Below the pieces are notes generated by a model that worked only from the letters and a program-made list of their open reading frames with translations, searched no databases and had not been told where the DNA came from. From an uncultured Hyphomicrobiales bacterium (GTDB taxonomy: Bacteria > Pseudomonadota > Alphaproteobacteria > Rhizobiales > Beijerinckiaceae): DNA of 64,000 nt. Each line of letters begins with the position of its first letter. Position 1 is the first letter of the stretch. The stretch spans positions 1 through 64,000 of the forward strand of contig CAIOVE010000018.1 in assembly GCA_903861645.1 (NCBI GenBank), written 5' to 3'. Positions 8,909 to 17,571 of the stretch are shown here, one piece after another. Made by a program: the position numbers and the translations under genes.

Positions 8909-8928
8909 TATTCATTAATGAATGAATA
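8909..8928. promoter_or_regulatory. Palindromic operator between divergent operons, probably for MarR
   Basis: TTCATTAATGAA at 8911-8922 is a perfect 12-base palindrome. A second overlapping repeat (TGAATGAATA) extends the symmetry to 8928. It lies between the Bug operon (start 8806) and the marR gene (start 8970), and its length and AT-richness fit MarR-family sites. It could repress both directions. Confidence 0.6.
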
Positions 8929-8969
8929 CGTCAAGCCAACGCGGCTTGCGCGAGGGAGCGGCGACGGCG

Positions 8970-9488
8970 ATGCGGGTCGCGAGACCGGGAAAGAAACAAG
9001 CGATCGCGACGCGCGACGACGCGCGCGCGTGGCACCCCGACACGGGATCGGGTTTCACGCCGCGATTTTCCGCCGACCTGCATGTCGGCACGGCCTTGCG
9101 CGAGACGTTCCGTCTGTTCGCCAAGTCGGTCTCGAGCAACGTTGCGTCTCTCGGACTGACATTGAACATGTGGTTCATCCTGCGGGCATTGTGGGAATCC
9201 GACGGGTTGGCGCAGGTCGATCTGGCCGCGCGGCTGGATGTTTCGCCCGCCGCGATCGTTGGCATTCTGAACGCGCTCGAGGAACTTGGACTCGTGGAGC
9301 GCCGTCTTTCCAGCAAGGATCGTCGGGCGTATCGAATTTTCCTGACGTCGTCCGGCCGTGGCGTCCGGACAAAAGCGACGTCGCTGGCGTTGCAGGTGGA
9401 CGCCAGGGCCTTGCGGGGCCTGTCGGTCGCGGAAGTCGAGACCTTGCTGGCGCTCATGAAACGCTTGCGCGTCAACCTGTCAGAATAA
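8970..9488 (+). CDS. MarR-family transcriptional regulator
   Basis: 172 residues from the ATG at 8970, preceded by GAGGGAG. An in-frame ATG at 8922 falls inside the palindrome and has no ribosome site, so it is less likely. The winged helix spans about residues 60-125: LTLNMWFILRALWE, QVDLAARLDVSPAAIVGILN, and the wing VERRLSSKDRRAYRIFLT. MarR regulators usually bind phenolic ligands and repress neighbouring catabolic genes. Here it precedes VOC, FAH-fold and PNPOx genes and faces the Bug/flavoprotein operon, so both are likely targets. Confidence 0.85.
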   Translation: MRVARPGKKQAIATRDDARAWHPDTGSGFTPRFSADLHVGTALRETFRLFAKSVSSNVASLGLTLNMWFILRALWESDGLAQVDLAARLDVSPAAIVGILNALEELGLVERRLSSKDRRAYRIFLTSSGRGVRTKATSLALQVDARALRGLSVAEVETLLALMKRLRVNLSE

Positions 9489-9511
9489 GATCGACATTGG
9501 AGGGAATGGTC

Positions 9512-10099
9512 ATGGCGGGGAACGGAACGATCGGCGAAAGCCTCAAGGAATTCAGGCAGGCGGGCAAAGCCCCCTTCGCCATCACGAAAATCGGCCACGT
9601 CGTGCTCAACTGTAGCGACCTCGAGCGATCGGTTCGATTTTACACACAAATTCTTGGCTTCAAGATTTCCGACATCTATGAAACCGACATGGTTCCCGGC
9701 GGCATGGTGTTCCTGCGCTTCAACGCCGATCACCATGGGGTCGCGCTTGTCGGCGCGCTGAAATCCTCCTCCGAGCAGGTCGAGCTTCATCACATGGCCT
9801 TCGCGGTCTCGACACTCGATGAAGTGTTTCGCGCGCGCGACCATCTTGAAAAACACGGGGTCAAGCTCGAGGCGCAGGGGCGTCGGCGCGCCGGCGTTCA
9901 GATCGCGGTCGAGTTTCCCGACCCCGACGGGCACATGCTGGAAATCTATTGGGGTCTCGATCAAGTCGGCAGCGATGGAATCACCCGGCCGCCAAACGAA
10001 TGGAAGGGCGCCCATACGCTGGAGCAAGCGATTGACGATCCCGTCCGCGGCCAGGATACGACCGTGCATGACGAGCGTCTGATTCGCCGCAAGAAATAA
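9512..10099 (+). CDS. VOC-family protein, small extradiol-dioxygenase-like
   Basis: 195 residues from the second of two ATGs; the first (9506) is only one base from the GGAGGG ribosome site, while 9512 is at 7 bases. A single glyoxalase/bleomycin/dioxygenase fold shows the 2-His-1-Glu metal triad: His29 (ITKIGHVVLNCSDLERSV), His93 or His94 (VELHHMAFAV) and Glu144 (PDGHMLEIYWG). This triad is used by catechol 2,3-dioxygenase and glyoxalase I. With an FAH-fold hydrolase downstream, ring fission of a catechol-like compound is plausible, though the size is small for classical extradiol enzymes. Confidence 0.8.
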   Translation: MAGNGTIGESLKEFRQAGKAPFAITKIGHVVLNCSDLERSVRFYTQILGFKISDIYETDMVPGGMVFLRFNADHHGVALVGALKSSSEQVELHHMAFAVSTLDEVFRARDHLEKHGVKLEAQGRRRAGVQIAVEFPDPDGHMLEIYWGLDQVGSDGITRPPNEWKGAHTLEQAIDDPVRGQDTTVHDERLIRRKK

Positions 10100-10134
10100 G
10101 CTCAACAACAACAAGCGAAACATGGGAGGCGCGC

Positions 10135-10914
10135 ATGAGATGGTGTCGTATCGAAACGTCGGCGGGACCGAGTTTCGGCATTGTTCGCGACGATGAGATC
10201 GAGGTCGTTCAGGGCTCGCCTTTCGCCGAATGGAAGACGACCGGCGACCGCGTCGGACTCGCCAGCGCGAAACTGCTGGTTCCCGTTATCCCGCCGGTGT
10301 TCTACGCCATCGGCTCTAACTACCGCGGCCACATCCTGAAAATGGCGGAAGGGCACGGGCGCGAGCCGATTTTCTATGAACGTCCGCGCGTGGGCTATCG
10401 CGCCAACAGCGCCTTGATCGCGCAGGGCGAGAATATCGTGAAGCCCGCCGACGCGAGCGAGGAATTTCAATACGAGGCGGAACTGGTGGCCGTCATCGGG
10501 CGACGCGTCCGCAATGCGTCGAAGGAGGAAGCCGCGGCCAGCATTTTCGGCTGGACGATCGGCAACGATGTCAGCGAGCGCGTCTGGCAGGCGCGAGACC
10601 AAACGAATATCCGCGGAAAGAACTGCGACACGTTCAAGCCGATGGGACCGTGGATCGATCAGGACGCCGACGTCGCCGCGATGCGGACCCGCGTGACGCT
10701 GAATGGCAAGCTCGTGCATGATTTTCCGACCGGCGACATGCTGTTCGACGCGGCCGACGTCATTGTGGAAATTTCCCGCTACAACACGCTGAGCCCCGGC
10801 GACGTTGTCTGGCTGGGCACGGACGACAAGCCGCTCAACATGAAGCCCGGCGATCAACTTGAAATCGAGATCACCGGCATTGGAACGTTGCGAAACGCGG
10901 TCGTCGCTGGCTGA
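10135..10914 (+). CDS. Fumarylacetoacetate hydrolase-fold protein
   Basis: 259 residues starting at an ATG with GGGAGG 6 bases upstream. The FAH fold is shown by YAIGSNYRGH, the metal ligands Glu115 and Glu117 in FQYEAELVAVIG, and Asp145 in FGWTIGNDVSER, followed by KNCDTFKPMGPW. Family members hydrolyse C-C bonds in beta-diketo acids, decarboxylate oxalocrotonate or hydrate dienoates after ring cleavage. It follows the VOC gene by 35 bases in the same operon, which suggests it acts on the ring-fission product. The exact reaction (hydrolase, decarboxylase or hydratase) is unresolved. Confidence 0.85.
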   Translation: MRWCRIETSAGPSFGIVRDDEIEVVQGSPFAEWKTTGDRVGLASAKLLVPVIPPVFYAIGSNYRGHILKMAEGHGREPIFYERPRVGYRANSALIAQGENIVKPADASEEFQYEAELVAVIGRRVRNASKEEAAASIFGWTIGNDVSERVWQARDQTNIRGKNCDTFKPMGPWIDQDADVAAMRTRVTLNGKLVHDFPTGDMLFDAADVIVEISRYNTLSPGDVVWLGTDDKPLNMKPGDQLEIEITGIGTLRNAVVAG

Positions 10915-10959
10915 TCCTGCCCAGTCTTCGGAGCATTACAGGCGCCAAGGAAACATGAC

Positions 10960-11403
10960 ATGAAACTGAACGACACCATCCGCCGATTGATCACGAACGC
11001 GTGGACGGATGGCTATCCGTGCCTCGTCGGCACGGCGGGCCAAGACGGACCCAACATCAGCCCGAAGGGCAGCCTGTTTTTATTCGACGACGATCATTTC
11101 GCCTATTGGGAAAGATCGAAGCGGCAGGCGCTGGAAAACCTGCGCCACGACAATCGCGTCATCATCGTTTACTGCAACATGAAGGCGCAAGCGGACAAAA
11201 TTCTGGAATCGGGCATTCTGCGTTTTCATGGCCGCGCCGAACTGCACGAAAGCGGCCCGATGCGCGACGCGATTTTCGCCCGCCTCAGCGAACGCGAGGC
11301 GACTCATGTCGGAGCAGACACGGGCCTTGGCGTGCTGGTTCGGATCGAACGCGCCGAGGATGTTCGGGGCAAGCCGCTGGATGGCGGCGGCTCCCGAAGC
11401 TGA
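10960..11403 (+). CDS. Pyridoxamine 5'-phosphate oxidase-fold protein
   Basis: 147 residues. The split-barrel flavin-binding fold is indicated by PCLVGTAGQDGPNISPKGSL near the N-terminus, FAYWERSKRQALENLRHDNR in the middle and the barrel strand ILRFHGRAEL. Such proteins bind FMN or F420 and include small oxidases and reductases of unknown substrate. It is 45 bases behind the FAH-fold gene and probably the last gene of the marR operon. It could supply a flavin step in the same pathway; this is inference from position. Confidence 0.72.
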   Translation: MKLNDTIRRLITNAWTDGYPCLVGTAGQDGPNISPKGSLFLFDDDHFAYWERSKRQALENLRHDNRVIIVYCNMKAQADKILESGILRFHGRAELHESGPMRDAIFARLSEREATHVGADTGLGVLVRIERAEDVRGKPLDGGGSRS

Positions 11404-11495
11404 TCAAGCAAGTGGTTTAATGCGACTCCGCGAGGGCCAGCGCCAACGCGCGGGCTTTGTCGCGAGGCGCGACCCAGCACGCACAACATCATTAT

Positions 11496-12476
11496 CTATT
11501 CGGGCTTGATGCCGGCGATATCGATGGCCCGCCGAAACATGGCCTGATTCGATTTGATGAGGCTGGAATAGTCGTTCGGCGACATCCATTTGATGGATCT
11601 GGTGCCCTCGACACCGAGCTTTTCGCGCAACGCGCGGTCCATCAGCGCCTTGTTCAGGTTGGTCGAAAGCGTTTCCAGAATCGCGTCCGGCAGCTTGGCT
11701 GGAGCCAACAATCCGAGTTGCGATTCGACCGCGTATCCCGGAATGATCTCTGAAAGCGAAGGCACGTCGCCTATGGCTGGAAGACGCGCGCCCGCCGTGA
11801 CAGCCAGGATATTGACGTCGCCATTTTTCACGTAAGGCCAGACCCTTTGCAGCGCGGCGATGAGAATTGGCACTTGACCGCCGAGGAACGCGGGCAAGGA
11901 TTCGCCGCCGCCCTTGAAGGGCACGTGATTGAGCTTGATCCCGGCGCCATCCTGAAAAAGCTCCATCGCGATATGATGGATGCTGCCGACGCCCGCGGTT
12001 CCATAGGCGATCGAACCCGGTCGCGCCTTCGCCTCGCGTATGAGATCGTGAATGGACCTGATGTCCGTCACCTTGGCGTTGGAGACGATTACAAGACCGG
12101 CCGCGTCGGTTATCAAACCGATCGGCGTCAGACTCTTAAGCGTATCGTAGGGCAGATTTTTAAAAAGAAACGGAGCAATTTCGAGCTGCGCGGTTTCGCC
12201 AAGCAATAGCGTATAGCCATCCGGCGCCGCGTTCGCCACGAAGGCGGTGGCGATGGTTCCACTCGCGCCGGGCTTGTTCTCCACGACAAATGGTTGGCCA
12301 AGCAGTTCCGAAAGCTTGGGCGCCACGACGCGGGCGGCGTAATCCGGGCCAGTCGGGCCGGGTACGTAGCCGACCTCGACCTTTACGGGCTTATCCGGAT
12401 AGGCCTGAGCCATTGCGCCGGAAGACGCAATGGCCATTGTCAGGCCAAGAACCGTCAGGCCGATCCTCGAAAACAT
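11496..12476 (-). CDS. Bug/TctC-type solute-binding protein
   Basis: 326 residues from the ATG at 12476 with GGAGG 5 bases upstream; the ORF could extend to 12494, but without a ribosome site. The signal peptide ends near ASSGAMAQA. Motifs: YPDKPVKVEVGYVPGPTGPD, VANAAPDGYTLLLGETAQL, LNHVPFKGGGESLPAFLGGQ. It is the second orphan binding protein in the window, again without TctAB. It lies 30 bases downstream of the Rieske oxygenase gene on the same strand, so it probably captures the oxygenase substrate, an aromatic or other carboxylate. Confidence 0.88.
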   Translation of the reverse strand: MFSRIGLTVLGLTMAIASSGAMAQAYPDKPVKVEVGYVPGPTGPDYAARVVAPKLSELLGQPFVVENKPGASGTIATAFVANAAPDGYTLLLGETAQLEIAPFLFKNLPYDTLKSLTPIGLITDAAGLVIVSNAKVTDIRSIHDLIREAKARPGSIAYGTAGVGSIHHIAMELFQDGAGIKLNHVPFKGGGESLPAFLGGQVPILIAALQRVWPYVKNGDVNILAVTAGARLPAIGDVPSLSEIIPGYAVESQLGLLAPAKLPDAILETLSTNLNKALMDRALREKLGVEGTRSIKWMSPNDYSSLIKSNQAMFRRAIDIAGIKPE

Positions 12477-12506
12477 GCTTTCCTCCACATTCATTGTCGT
12501 TGGACG

Positions 12507-13846
12507 TCAAGCCTGGGACGCGAGCGCGTCGCGCCGATAGGCCTCGATGAACTCATCGAAGTCGGCGATGTCGCAGATCCTGCTCACCGCGCGAATGGCG
12601 TAGAGATCGGCGCGTGAAACCTCCTTGAGAGGCTCGCCTTGTTGCATCGTCTTGATCATGCGCAACAGCCGCCGGCGGGCCGCGACAATCGCGAGGTCCG
12701 CCGCGACCAGATGCTCCCGCGAGCGATCGACGATTCCCCTGTCGCGCGCGCTGGTCGCGCGCAGCGATTCCTGCAGGCTTCGATCCTGCTCGTTGACGCC
12801 CCAGATACCCATGAAGTTGACCGTCTTCTGAGCCTCGCGGTCGACGAGATAGTCGTTCTCGTTGTTCGCGTCAGGCAAATAGGTGTCGATGCGATGCCCC
12901 ACTTCCAGTCGCACGGTTCCACGTTTCATGCGTGGCGGAAAATGCGCGCCTTCCTCGATGAGTTGAAGCTCCGGTTGCTCAATGGCCGATCAACGCGAAA
13001 ATTGTACGCGAATGTGATGGTGTTGTTGTCGTCGACCGGCACCCAGGCGCGACCGCCGCCGCTCGTGAAGTCGTCGGCGGGGGCGCGCGGAATCAGACTG
13101 AACATCGGCGCCATCCATTGGGTCATGCGCCAGAAGTATTTGCCATCGTAATTTCTACGCGAACCGCTCATGAATCCGTAGTCCGTCTCCTTGATGCTGA
13201 GAACCGGTGAACTGTCCGCCAGCGAGTACTGGAGCCCCGTTATGCCCACCTTCTCATGCTCGCTGGACAGATCCTTGTGGGCGAAACTGATGTGCGAGGT
13301 ATCGATTTCGCCCTCGGCGCCCTGCAACCAGTTCGACCGCTGAAGCCAGCGCGACGCATGACAATAACCCTTGGGAACCCCGGTGAACTCGAAGGCGGGA
13401 AAGTCCGGCTTGTGCTCGGGCGGCCCCATGTAGACCCAGACGATTTCGCCGGCCTCATGGGTTGGATAAGCGACGATCGCGAGGCGCTCCTTGGCGTTCG
13501 GCACGTCACGGAGATAGTTTTGCGAATTCGAAACCTCGACGCATTCGCCGTTCACGTCGAATCGCCAGCCATGATAGGGACACTGGATCGCGCAGTTTTC
13601 ATTCCTGCCGAAGAAAAGCGGCGCCTGGCGGTGCGAACAATAGGCTTCGATGATTCCGATCCTTCCGGAGGAGTCCCGAAACGCTAGCAGGTCCTCGCCA
13701 AGGATGCGCAGCCGAACGGGCACGCCGCCTGGCTCGGCGAGTTCCTCGCTCAGGGCGGCGGGAAGCCAGAACCGACGAAACAAGTCGCCCATCGGCGTTC
13801 CCGGCCCCACGCGCGTCAGCAGCTCATTTTCATCCTTGCGCAACAT
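12507..13846 (-). pseudogene. Phthalate 4,5-dioxygenase-type Rieske oxygenase, interrupted by a frameshift
   Basis: From the ATG at 13846 (GGGAG upstream) the frame gives the Rieske site Cys70/His72...Cys89/His92 (CSHRQAPLF, CPYHGW) and the mononuclear iron motif EGEIDTSHISFAH. It loses homology after RVDRPLS and stops at 12926. The next frame continues the same domain: QLIEEGAHFPPRMKRG, then NENDYLVDREAQ and FMGIWGVNEQDRSLQES, ending at 12507. One base is missing near 12975-12979. Restored, the protein would be about 446 residues, the family's normal length. The family uses a separate reductase to cis-dihydroxylate aromatic carboxylates. It may be a decayed gene, a recent mutation or a sequencing error. 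Confidence 0.85.
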
Positions 13847-13862
13847 GACGCTTCTCCCTTCT

Positions 13863-14642
13863 TTATGTATCGACGTCACCTCGATAGCCGAGGCTATCGC
13901 TGATGGCGGCCGCGGCCGATCTGATAGCGGCAACCATCGGCGATGTCGGTTTCGCGTCCATCAGCGTCGCGACGCCCAGCATGCTGACAGCGCCAGCGAG
14001 CGATCCCTCATGATCGAACACGGGCGCGGCGAGCGCTGAAAAGCCGCGAAACAGGTCGCCGCGCGAAGCCGCGTAGCCCAGCTCTCGGACCTCGTCCCGA
14101 ATGAGTTCCGCGCGCGCCAGCAGGTCGGGGTTCACCCTGCCCTCCGCCTCGATGAGGGATTGTGTCGCGCGCGCGGGCAAGTGCGCGAGGAAGACGCTTC
14201 CGGTCGCCGTCGTGAGCAAGGGAAAAACGAAACCCACGCGTATGCTGAAGGGCGTGGGCAATTCGGTCTCCTGCTTGAGCAGAATGAACGGGCCCATGCG
14301 CCCCCAGATCGAGATGTAGGTCGGCAGCTCGAATCGCAGATGAAGCTCTTCGAGCGGGCCGCGCGCGACATCGGCCAGATTGACCTGATGAAGAGCGGAA
14401 ATCCCGAGTTGCAGGGCGTATGGACCCAGACCGTAGTGGCTCGTCGCGGGGTCTTGCACGACAAGCCCCAGCTTCATGAAGCTCACGAGGTAGAGATGCG
14501 CCTTGCCCGGCGGCATGTCCGCCAGCGCCGACAAGGTCTTGAGCGCGAGCTTTCCCCTCGCCTCCTCGAGCACGCGAATAAGCCGGAAGCCAACCTCGAT
14601 CGAATGAATGGAGCGCTGCTCGGGCCTATGTTCGTCGTCCAT
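13863..14642 (-). CDS. IclR-family transcriptional regulator
   Basis: 259 residues starting at the ATG at 14642, which follows GGAGG. The long upstream extension of this frame to 15341 is antisense-like and lacks homology. The N-terminal winged helix is visible as SIEVGFRLIRVLEEARGKL, LKTLSALADMPPGKAHLYLV and FMKLGLVVQDPATSHYGLG. The IclR effector domain follows: RMGPFILLKQETELPTPFSI, FPLLTTATGSVFLAH and AAPVFDHEGSLAGAVSM. It lies 8 bases downstream of the oxygenase beta subunit and 16 bases before the frameshifted Rieske gene, all on one strand, and probably controls this oxygenase operon. Confidence 0.88.
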   Translation of the reverse strand: MDDEHRPEQRSIHSIEVGFRLIRVLEEARGKLALKTLSALADMPPGKAHLYLVSFMKLGLVVQDPATSHYGLGPYALQLGISALHQVNLADVARGPLEELHLRFELPTYISIWGRMGPFILLKQETELPTPFSIRVGFVFPLLTTATGSVFLAHLPARATQSLIEAEGRVNPDLLARAELIRDEVRELGYAASRGDLFRGFSALAAPVFDHEGSLAGAVSMLGVATLMDAKPTSPMVAAIRSAAAAISDSLGYRGDVDT

Positions 14643-14650
14643 GTCGCCTC

Positions 14651-15151
14651 CTACAAAATGAAGCTCACGGAACCCAGGACCCCCAGCTCGGCGGCGTCGA
14701 GCACGGCGCGTCGCTCGACGATTTTCCAGTTCTCGCCGGATATCCGCAGAATGTAGCGGTATTCGCCGGTGAACACGCGTGTATCGCCGTTGCGGCGGTG
14801 GCGATGAACGATGAAATTCGCCTTCACCGGCACGCATCCGTCGCGCTCGGCGCCCAGGCGCACGTTGGTAATCATGCGGCGCGTGCGCGAAGGCGGGTAT
14901 TCGGCGTGGCACGAAGGATCCTTCAGACGGATAATTCGTTCGCGCAGTCGCACGATATCGTCGGCGATGATGAAGAGGGTGTCCTCGTGACTGGCTTCCG
15001 GTTTGTCGGTCGCGGGGACGTAATACGTCGCGTTCGCGTCGAGCAGTTCGCGCCATTCGTCGAGCTTCCACGCGTCGAGAAGCTCGGCCTCGTGGAACAG
15101 GAAGTCCTCTATCTCCGCGCGCGTGACGGAGAAGGTCGGGGCGGCGCTCAT
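14651..15151 (-). CDS. Ring-hydroxylating dioxygenase small (beta) subunit
   Basis: 166 residues from the ATG at 15151, which overlaps the alpha-subunit stop as TGATG and has GGAGG 7 bases upstream. The SnoaL-like beta-subunit fold is shown by EIEDFLFHEAELLDAWKLDE, NATYYVPATD, the conserved RLRERIIRLKDPSCHAEYPP and RRMITNVRL. Beta subunits are structural partners in alpha3beta3 Rieske oxygenases. Coupling to the upstream alpha gene makes the pairing secure. Confidence 0.88.
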   Translation of the reverse strand: MSAAPTFSVTRAEIEDFLFHEAELLDAWKLDEWRELLDANATYYVPATDKPEASHEDTLFIIADDIVRLRERIIRLKDPSCHAEYPPSRTRRMITNVRLGAERDGCVPVKANFIVHRHRRNGDTRVFTGEYRYILRISGENWKIVERRAVLDAAELGVLGSVSFIL

Positions 15152-16425
15152 CAATTCGCCTCCATGAGTTGCGACCATTTGCGCCAGAAGCAACGCATAT
15201 GACCCTCGTCGGTGTCCAGTTGATCGTCCGGCGCCTTGTGCATGCCACGCGAGAGGTCGTTCCAGCCGGCCTCCCTGAAAGCGCTGTAACCTTCCTGCGC
15301 CGCTTCGAGCGCGGCGACGTCATCGGGCGTCGCGAAGCCACCCGGCCCGTAGAACGTCAGAAAAGCATGCAGCCTTCGAGCGCGCTGCTCCTTGGTTTCC
15401 TCGACGGTTCCAAGCGCCCAGGACGTGACCTTCATCAGGTCGGCGGAGACGGGCGTGAAATTGCGAACCGTGACGGAAGATCCGTCATTGATCACGAGGT
15501 TCGGGAAGATCACGAGATTGCGGTTGGTGTTGGCCACGCGCTCGGCGCGCGCCTCGCCAAGTCGCGCGACGAGTTCCTCGCGAATATGGTCGATATCGGC
15601 CTTCGCCTCCTCGCCATAGACCGAAATCCATTTCGCCACGGGGCGACCACGATAATTCGGATTGTCGGTGGTCAGGTGTCCGTTTCCGAGATCGACGCCC
15701 TTGCCGGCGGATGGCAGAAGCAGGCCCTTCGGGCGCTTCATGTTGACGCCCGAGTTGATCATGTACTGGATCCACGTCGTGTGCGTCGCGATGATGTGGT
15801 AATCGTCGACGGAATTCTCGACCAGCAGTTTCCAGTTGGCCTTGATGTCATATTCCTGCGTGCCGGAAATGATTTCCATCCGGCCCGAGGGCGATTGATC
15901 GACCACCAGATCGATATAGTCCTTCGCGCCCGCGAGATATTCGTCAAGGCTCACCGCGTCGGGATCGAAATTCACAAACCAGAAGTCGCGATAGCTTTCG
16001 AGACGCGGCGCCGGTGTAAGTCCGTGCGTCGAACGGTCGAATTTCGGCCCGTAGGCGTCCTCCCCCGGCGCCGCCTTGAGCGAGCCGTCGGTGTTGAAGG
16101 TCCAGCCATGATACATGCAGTAAAAGCCGCGGGCGTTGCCCTCGCGCTCGCGGCAAACGATCGCGCCGCGATGACTGCAGACATTCAGCAGCGCGCGAAC
16201 CTCGCCGTTCACATCACGGCAAAACAGAATCGGCCGTCCCGCGACCTTGCGGGTCTGGAAATCGCCGGGATTGCGAATCTCGGAAGCGTGTCCGACGTAA
16301 ATCCAGCATGTGTTGAAAATTTTTCGCCATTCCAGCTTCAACACGTCGTCGGAAATGAAGGCCTCGCGATTGATCAGGAAGGAATTCTCGTCGCGATTCT
16401 CCAAGACCCATGGAGCGTTCTTCAT
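15151..16425 (-). CDS. Ring-hydroxylating dioxygenase large (alpha) subunit
   Basis: 424 residues. The Rieske [2Fe-2S] ligands are Cys83/His85 and Cys103/His106 (NVCSHRGA, FYCMYHGW). The catalytic domain carries ENSVDDYHIIATH with bridging Asp207 and iron ligands His210 and His215, so all key residues seen are intact. Enzymes of this class insert O2 into aromatic rings using electrons from a reductase, sometimes via a ferredoxin. Neither is encoded next to it. It is similar in layout to benzoate/anthranilate/salicylate-type oxygenases; substrate unknown. It is divergent from the SsuA-like binding protein across a 108-base promoter region. Confidence 0.9.
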   Translation of the reverse strand: MKNAPWVLENRDENSFLINREAFISDDVLKLEWRKIFNTCWIYVGHASEIRNPGDFQTRKVAGRPILFCRDVNGEVRALLNVCSHRGAIVCREREGNARGFYCMYHGWTFNTDGSLKAAPGEDAYGPKFDRSTHGLTPAPRLESYRDFWFVNFDPDAVSLDEYLAGAKDYIDLVVDQSPSGRMEIISGTQEYDIKANWKLLVENSVDDYHIIATHTTWIQYMINSGVNMKRPKGLLLPSAGKGVDLGNGHLTTDNPNYRGRPVAKWISVYGEEAKADIDHIREELVARLGEARAERVANTNRNLVIFPNLVINDGSSVTVRNFTPVSADLMKVTSWALGTVEETKEQRARRLHAFLTFYGPGGFATPDDVAALEAAQEGYSAFREAGWNDLSRGMHKAPDDQLDTDEGHMRCFWRKWSQLMEAN

Positions 16426-16465
16426 GGAAACCTCCCGGACGCCGAAGCCCGAACTGAATTTGATA

Positions 16466-16494
16466 ATGACAAATTTAACTCAACTATGTATAAT
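16466..16494 (+). promoter_or_regulatory. Predicted sigma70-type promoter for the SsuA-like gene
   Basis: ATGACA at 16466-16471 (one mismatch to TTGACA) and a perfect TATAAT at 16489-16494 are separated by 17 bases. They lie in an AT-rich gap between the divergent dioxygenase alpha gene and the binding-protein gene at 16534. The predicted transcript would start near 16501. Confidence 0.6.
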
Positions 16495-16533
16495 ACACAA
16501 GTTCGAAATTCGCGCCGAACGCGGGAGGGCGAC

Positions 16534-17571
16534 GTGGGACTGGCTCAACATCTGAGATTGCTGGCAATCATCGCGACGATGGGTCTGACCGGCGCGGCGG
16601 CGCTGGCGGAGGAGCGGCTGAAGGTCGGCGTTATCGGCACCGTGAGCGACGCGCCTTTTTTCATCGCGGAAAAGAAGGGGTACTTCCGCGACGAGGGACT
16701 GTCGGTGGAATTCATCTTTTTCGATTCCGCCGCGAAGATGATCGCGCCGCTGGGAATCGGCGAACTTGACGTGGGTGGCGGGGCCACGTCGGCGGCGCTC
16801 TATAACGCGGCGGGCCGATCGGTGAATATCCGCATTGTCGCGGACAAGGCCCGGAATTCGGCGGGCTTTGGCTTCCAGGCGCTCATGGTGCGCAAGGATC
16901 TTCAGGACAAGGTCGCGCGCTTCGCCGATCTCAAGGGATTGAAGGTCGCCGTGAGCGCGGCGGGCAACAGCGAAGCCTTTCTGCTTGATCAGGCGATGCG
17001 CAAGGCGGGCATGACCATCGCGGACGTTGAAACGGTTTTCCTGGGCTTTCCCCAGCATCCGGCCGCGTTCCTGAACAAGGCGATCGACGCCAGCATTTCA
17101 ACCGAACCCACCACGAGTCTGGAAATACAGCGGGGCGCGGCGTTCAAGCTCGCGGGCGCCGACGCGTTTTATCCCGATTTCCAGACGGCCGTGACGTTTT
17201 ACGGCGGCGACTTCATCAAGAAGAAGCCCGACGCCGCCGGCAAGTTCATGAAGGCGTTGATGCGGGGCATGCGCTACTACGTGGACAATCTGGTCGATGG
17301 CCATCTCGCCGGTCCCCGGTCGCAAGAGATCATCGACATCATGGTCGCGGAATCTCCCCTCAAGGATCCGCGCGTCTACCGGGATATCGTTTCGCACTAT
17401 GTCGATCCCAATGGCGCCATCGACGAGGCCAGCCTGCGCGCTGTCTGGCAATTCTTCAAGGCGCAAGGGCAGATCAACGGCCAGATCACGATCGACGACG
17501 TTCTCGACCTGCGTTTCGCCAAGGCGGCCGCGGCCGAACTCGGCCCCTATCAGCGAGCGGGAAAACAATGA
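16534..17571 (+). CDS. ABC-type nitrate/sulfonate/taurine-like substrate-binding protein (SsuA/NMT1 family)
   Basis: 345 residues from a GTG at 16534 with GGGAGG just upstream; the open frame continues far upstream but crosses the divergent gene. The signal peptide ends near GAAALAEE. NMT1/SsuA features include LKVGVIGTVSDAPFFIAEKK, GYFRDEGLSVEFIFFDSAAK and IGELDVGGGATSAALYNA. No ABC permease or ATPase gene is adjacent. The stop overlaps the next start (ATGA), so it is co-transcribed with the dihydrodiol-dehydrogenase-like gene. An aromatic or sulfonated substrate is plausible from context. Confidence 0.85.
   Translation: MGLAQHLRLLAIIATMGLTGAAALAEERLKVGVIGTVSDAPFFIAEKKGYFRDEGLSVEFIFFDSAAKMIAPLGIGELDVGGGATSAALYNAAGRSVNIRIVADKARNSAGFGFQALMVRKDLQDKVARFADLKGLKVAVSAAGNSEAFLLDQAMRKAGMTIADVETVFLGFPQHPAAFLNKAIDASISTEPTTSLEIQRGAAFKLAGADAFYPDFQTAVTFYGGDFIKKKPDAAGKFMKALMRGMRYYVDNLVDGHLAGPRSQEIIDIMVAESPLKDPRVYRDIVSHYVDPNGAIDEASLRAVWQFFKAQGQINGQITIDDVLDLRFAKAAAAELGPYQRAGKQ

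Noticed and set aside
14643-15341. N-terminal extension of the IclR frame to 492 residues
   Set aside because: It overlaps the dioxygenase beta subunit out of frame and lacks any family signal; the ATG at 14642 has GGAGG and begins the true IclR N-terminus.
15169-16533. Upstream extension of the SsuA-like frame across the divergent dioxygenase alpha gene
   Set aside because: It is antisense to a well-supported Rieske protein. The signal peptide and ribosome site place the true start at the GTG at 16534.
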